NCBI GenBank assembly: GCA_014376695.1
Contig: JACMRA010000016.1
Location: 111,814-175,813, forward strand
DNA from: Minisyncoccota bacterium
GTDB lineage: Bacteria > Patescibacteriota > JACMRA01
Length of the DNA stretch: 64,000 nt
Reading direction: 5' to 3'
Shown: one piece after another, positions 61,624 through 64,000 of the stretch
Numbering within the stretch: the stretch's first letter is position 1
Layout: each line of letters starts with the position of its first letter
Translations under genes and position numbers: made by a program
The notes under the pieces: model-generated
What the model was told of the DNA's origin: nothing
What the model saw: the letters and a program-made list of their open reading frames with translations, nothing else
The model's database searches: none

Positions 61624-63996
61624 TTATTCGGGTTCACATTTAATACTAAAACAGGGATCGACTGCGGTGCCTCCAATATGTATTTCAAAATGGAGATGTG
61701 GTCCAGTGCTGTGACCAGTAGAACCCATTTCTGCAATTCTATCACCCTGGCTTACCACTTGACCTACCCTAACCGAAACTTTATCATTATGACCATACAA
61801 AGTTTCCGTACCATCTAAGTGTTTAATTGTGACATAATTTCCAAAGCCTCCATTAAAGTTATTATCGTTAAAAGCAATGGTGACGGTGCCTCCTTTAGAG
61901 GCGTAAATGGAAGTTCCGGTGGGCCCGGCCAAATCTACACCATTATGAGGACGGCCCCAACGCCAACCAAACGGCGAAGTAAAGGCAACTTTTTTGTCCA
62001 CTGGCCTGATGAAACCTCCTGGATTTTTTACGCCGCTATTACCCAAATCCCCAAAATTAATAGTACTGGGATTGATAGACGTATAGCCTCCCGCGCAGTT
62101 GGGCGTGCCAGTTAAGTTGTCTGTCGCCCTAATATTCGCACCTCCTTTGGTATTTGGATTTGGTAAATTAGAACCGCTGGCATTTACACCATCCTTGTCC
62201 AAACCTAAGTACTTAATAACTTCATTTGGTGGCATAAATTCCCCGTCATTTTGACTTCGGTTTATTAAAATACCAAAGTGCAAATGATCGTTATTATTTC
62301 CCTTCCCTGTGTTTCCGAGATAATCATTTACTTTTATTTTGGAGCCGACAGCATTTTCTGACTGAGTAATCGCAAGTTTCGAGAGATGAGTGTACCACAA
62401 ATATTTGTATATTAAACCGTTATAGACCACCGAGTTGTCGAGTTCAATTAATATCGTCCCCGGCGTGTCGACTCCTATATTTCTACTAGTACCCCAAGGT
62501 GTATGCCCATTCTCGGAATATATAATGGTTCCGTTGGCGGCGGCCCGTACTGGAGTACCAAAAGGAACTGCTAAATCCGCTCCAGAATCTCCCTCGTAGG
62601 CCGCATTATTTGCAGCACCTAGACCTTCTATTGGCAGCTGTAGTAACCCGTCAACACTTCGACCGGTGTATCCCTGCGCTAAGGCCTCCACCCCCGCGAA
62701 CGGATTGAGATTATTGAACCACTTGGTATCAGATTGTACCGTTGGGGCAAGCATAGCCTCCCGAAACTGTTTATCAAGGCTGGCGTAGGTGTTGGGGATT
62801 GGGTTACTGGCAGTTTTTACTCCGGTTCCAAGACAGCTGGCGAAAAGCTCATTGTAATTATTTTCGGCGGCCTCCCCGTATTGTTCTGGTCTAGTCTGAT
62901 TTTTATCCGCTGGACCAGCACCTAGCCACAACGCGGCGATTTTAAAATTATTTGACCTCCCTCCAAATACATTGAATGCTATCTTTTCTTTCCGTCCTGC
63001 GTTAATTACTTTTGCCTGTTTTATATGGTTTTCCTCCGAACCGGTCAATCCATATCCGTTAGAAGCTAAACTCGGATCGATTGGTATACCTGCAGTTCTC
63101 ATCCATTCTTCCATACCATGGGCTGCACCCGCGACATTTGGACACAGTTGAGCAACTCCAATACATCTCAATGTAGGATCTTTACTTATAGTATCCCATG
63201 CTGTTAACGAACCTGCCGTTTCAGTTGCCATTAGGGTAGTCACAAAGACAACGCTTTCATTAATCTCTTTTTCAGGTAATCCGGTCTTTTGAAATGTGCT
63301 TATAACTTTTCTTATTGCGGCAACAGGTATTTTAGCATCTTTTGAAAGTACTCCAGCATTTGCTTTCCACATTAATACTATATCATTATCCGCCTTACCT
63401 TCAATAGCTTTTGTAATACAGCCGCTTACTATTACGCTACCAGTCGTCGCGCTCCCAGGCTTTGAACAATTAGCATTAGCCGAGTTTTGAGCATCGTTTT
63501 TGCACTTCGTTAGTGTCGTTGAGTATCCAGCTACTGTCGCTAATACAGGATTTAAGGTCGCTGAGAGCGTAACAGCACTACCCGCAACAAATCGACTAAG
63601 CCCATCCTTGCAATAAAAGGCATCCGCGTAAGTCTGAAACAAGGCGATAAAAATCGTAGCCAGTATCAAAATCCCAAAAATAACAGCCACCGCCCAAGCC
63701 ACGTACGGAGCGATAACTTTTAGAATCATATCCCGGATCTTGCCTTCGGCTGCCTGGCGAAGCTTACTTTTTTGGTCGCCCGCGGGATTGCCGCCGTCTG
63801 CTCTTTGAGCTTCCTGGCTGAGGGCGTTTTGTTTGTTGCCAAGCTCTTCTCTTTTGGCATCTTTATCTTCGTCAGATTGATTAGTATTTTCGTTCTCTTC
63901 CTTCTGTCTCTCGATTTCGGCTTGACTCTCCTGCCTCATTTCGGCCTGCTTTTCGGGGCTTTGGCCACTATAAGGAAATGGATTAGTTTCGGGCAA
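61624..63996 (-). CDS. Large membrane-anchored wall hydrolase: lysozyme-like domain plus two M23 domains
   Basis: About 790 residues; the 5' end reaches the window edge and the only visible start is TTG 63996, so it may be longer. A charged Glu/Lys/Gln-rich N-terminus is followed by one helix (about 97-120). A lytic-transglycosylase-like region (about 235-385) has MATETAGSLTAWD and CIGVAQLCPNVA. A first M23-like domain (about 470-590) carries NDHLHFGIL. The complete second M23 domain (about 665-785) has HNGVDLAGPTGTSIYA, then YGHNDKVSVRVGQVV and STGPHLHFEI. Such combinations process peptidoglycan for type IV secretion or conjugation channels, which fits the conjugation-type ATPase elsewhere. 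Confidence 0.88.
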   Translation of the reverse strand: MPETNPFPYSGQSPEKQAEMRQESQAEIERQKEENENTNQSDEDKDAKREELGNKQNALSQEAQRADGGNPAGDQKSKLRQAAEGKIRDMILKVIAPYVAWAVAVIFGILILATIFIALFQTYADAFYCKDGLSRFVAGSAVTLSATLNPVLATVAGYSTTLTKCKNDAQNSANANCSKPGSATTGSVIVSGCITKAIEGKADNDIVLMWKANAGVLSKDAKIPVAAIRKVISTFQKTGLPEKEINESVVFVTTLMATETAGSLTAWDTISKDPTLRCIGVAQLCPNVAGAAHGMEEWMRTAGIPIDPSLASNGYGLTGSEENHIKQAKVINAGRKEKIAFNVFGGRSNNFKIAALWLGAGPADKNQTRPEQYGEAAENNYNELFASCLGTGVKTASNPIPNTYASLDKQFREAMLAPTVQSDTKWFNNLNPFAGVEALAQGYTGRSVDGLLQLPIEGLGAANNAAYEGDSGADLAVPFGTPVRAAANGTIIYSENGHTPWGTSRNIGVDTPGTILIELDNSVVYNGLIYKYLWYTHLSKLAITQSENAVGSKIKVNDYLGNTGKGNNNDHLHFGILINRSQNDGEFMPPNEVIKYLGLDKDGVNASGSNLPNPNTKGGANIRATDNLTGTPNCAGGYTSINPSTINFGDLGNSGVKNPGGFIRPVDKKVAFTSPFGWRWGRPHNGVDLAGPTGTSIYASKGGTVTIAFNDNNFNGGFGNYVTIKHLDGTETLYGHNDKVSVRVGQVVSQGDRIAEMGSTGHSTGPHLHFEIHIGGTAVDPCFSIKCEPE

Positions 63997-64000
63997 ATTA

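Noticed and set aside
1-64000. Recoding of UGA as glycine, as in some CPR phyla
   Set aside because: TGA ends the tsaD-like gene and the gene at 43406-44938 at sensible places, and no conserved protein has in-frame TGA codons.
1-64000. tRNA, rRNA or riboswitch genes
   Set aside because: The longer intergenic stretches (15217-15361, 20174-20452, 30208-30406, 56584-56802, 59937-60155) were read by eye for cloverleaf ends and GTTCRANYC; none was convincing. A covariance-model search would be needed to exclude them.

Overview
The window looks like a chromosome segment of a Candidate Phyla Radiation (Patescibacteria) bacterium. Evidence for this: genes are short and tightly packed, and many proteins have no recognisable family. 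PilB and a conjugation-type ATPase sit among several exported or membrane-anchored proteins. Ribosomal genes rplF-rplR-rpsE stand alone, with no rpmD, rplO or secY after rpsE. TGA is a genuine stop (for example at the ends of the tsaD-like gene and of the gene ending at 44938), so this is not a UGA-glycine lineage such as Gracilibacteria or SR1. The phylum inside the CPR cannot be fixed from this sequence alone. No tRNA, rRNA, CRISPR array or intact insertion sequence was found.

Layout. 0-9 kb: a membrane-permease tail, a serine-dehydrogenase-type protease, an SPFH protein, a PH-domain protein, RecQ, a photolyase, a tail-anchored protein and a TsaD lacking its N-terminal part. 9.5-17 kb: DUF1905, TspO, a broken methionine adenosyltransferase-like gene, an S51 peptidase, an O-antigen-ligase-like protein, MurD, a methyltransferase and an Fe(II)/2-oxoglutarate oxygenase. 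17-24.6 kb: a DnaE C-terminal fragment directly behind a UvrD N-terminal fragment, an M16 peptidase, a conjugation-type ATPase and PilB. 24.7-27.7 kb: an AT-rich island with a nonsense-interrupted, membrane-anchored Mrr-like nuclease and two unknown genes. 27.9-30.2 kb: a GT4 glycosyltransferase and pyruvate kinase.

30.4-38.8 kb is the most unusual block. It is a compact divergent cluster: a GNAT-like protein, a PEP-synthase/Rph-like enzyme, a UbiA prenyltransferase, a dolichol/phytol-kinase-like protein, a CDP-alcohol phosphatidyltransferase, two unknowns, a CarS-PlsC fusion and a Coq4 homologue, with UppS next to it. The set suggests a private pathway for an isoprenoid-containing or CDP-activated membrane lipid. 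38.9-41.3 kb: a YgjP-type peptidase and the rplF-rplR-rpsE triad. 41.5-44.9 kb: a cellulose-synthase-like GT2 and a polytopic membrane protein. 45-49 kb: a decayed PP2C phosphatase, a small Cys-containing protein, duplicated gene tails, a membrane protein and a heliorhodopsin. 49-53.9 kb: surface proteins, SerRS, an M23/peptidoglycan-binding protein and an alkyltransferase-like protein. 54-59.9 kb: EF-G, a UvrB C-terminal half, a TMEM175-type channel and a DUF1064 nuclease. 60-64 kb: an exported protein and a large lysozyme-like plus double-M23 protein, probably cell-wall components of a secretion apparatus.

Three themes run through the window. (1) Four normally large housekeeping proteins (TsaD, UvrD, DnaE, UvrB) are present only as halves. 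(2) Several genes have a good -35/-10 pair whose -10 box lies only 6-9 bases before the start codon, which predicts leaderless mRNAs. (3) Light and DNA-damage functions recur (photolyase, heliorhodopsin, ATL, RecQ, UvrB/UvrD pieces). Some frameshifts fall on homopolymer runs, so sequencing error must be excluded before the broken genes are treated as biology.
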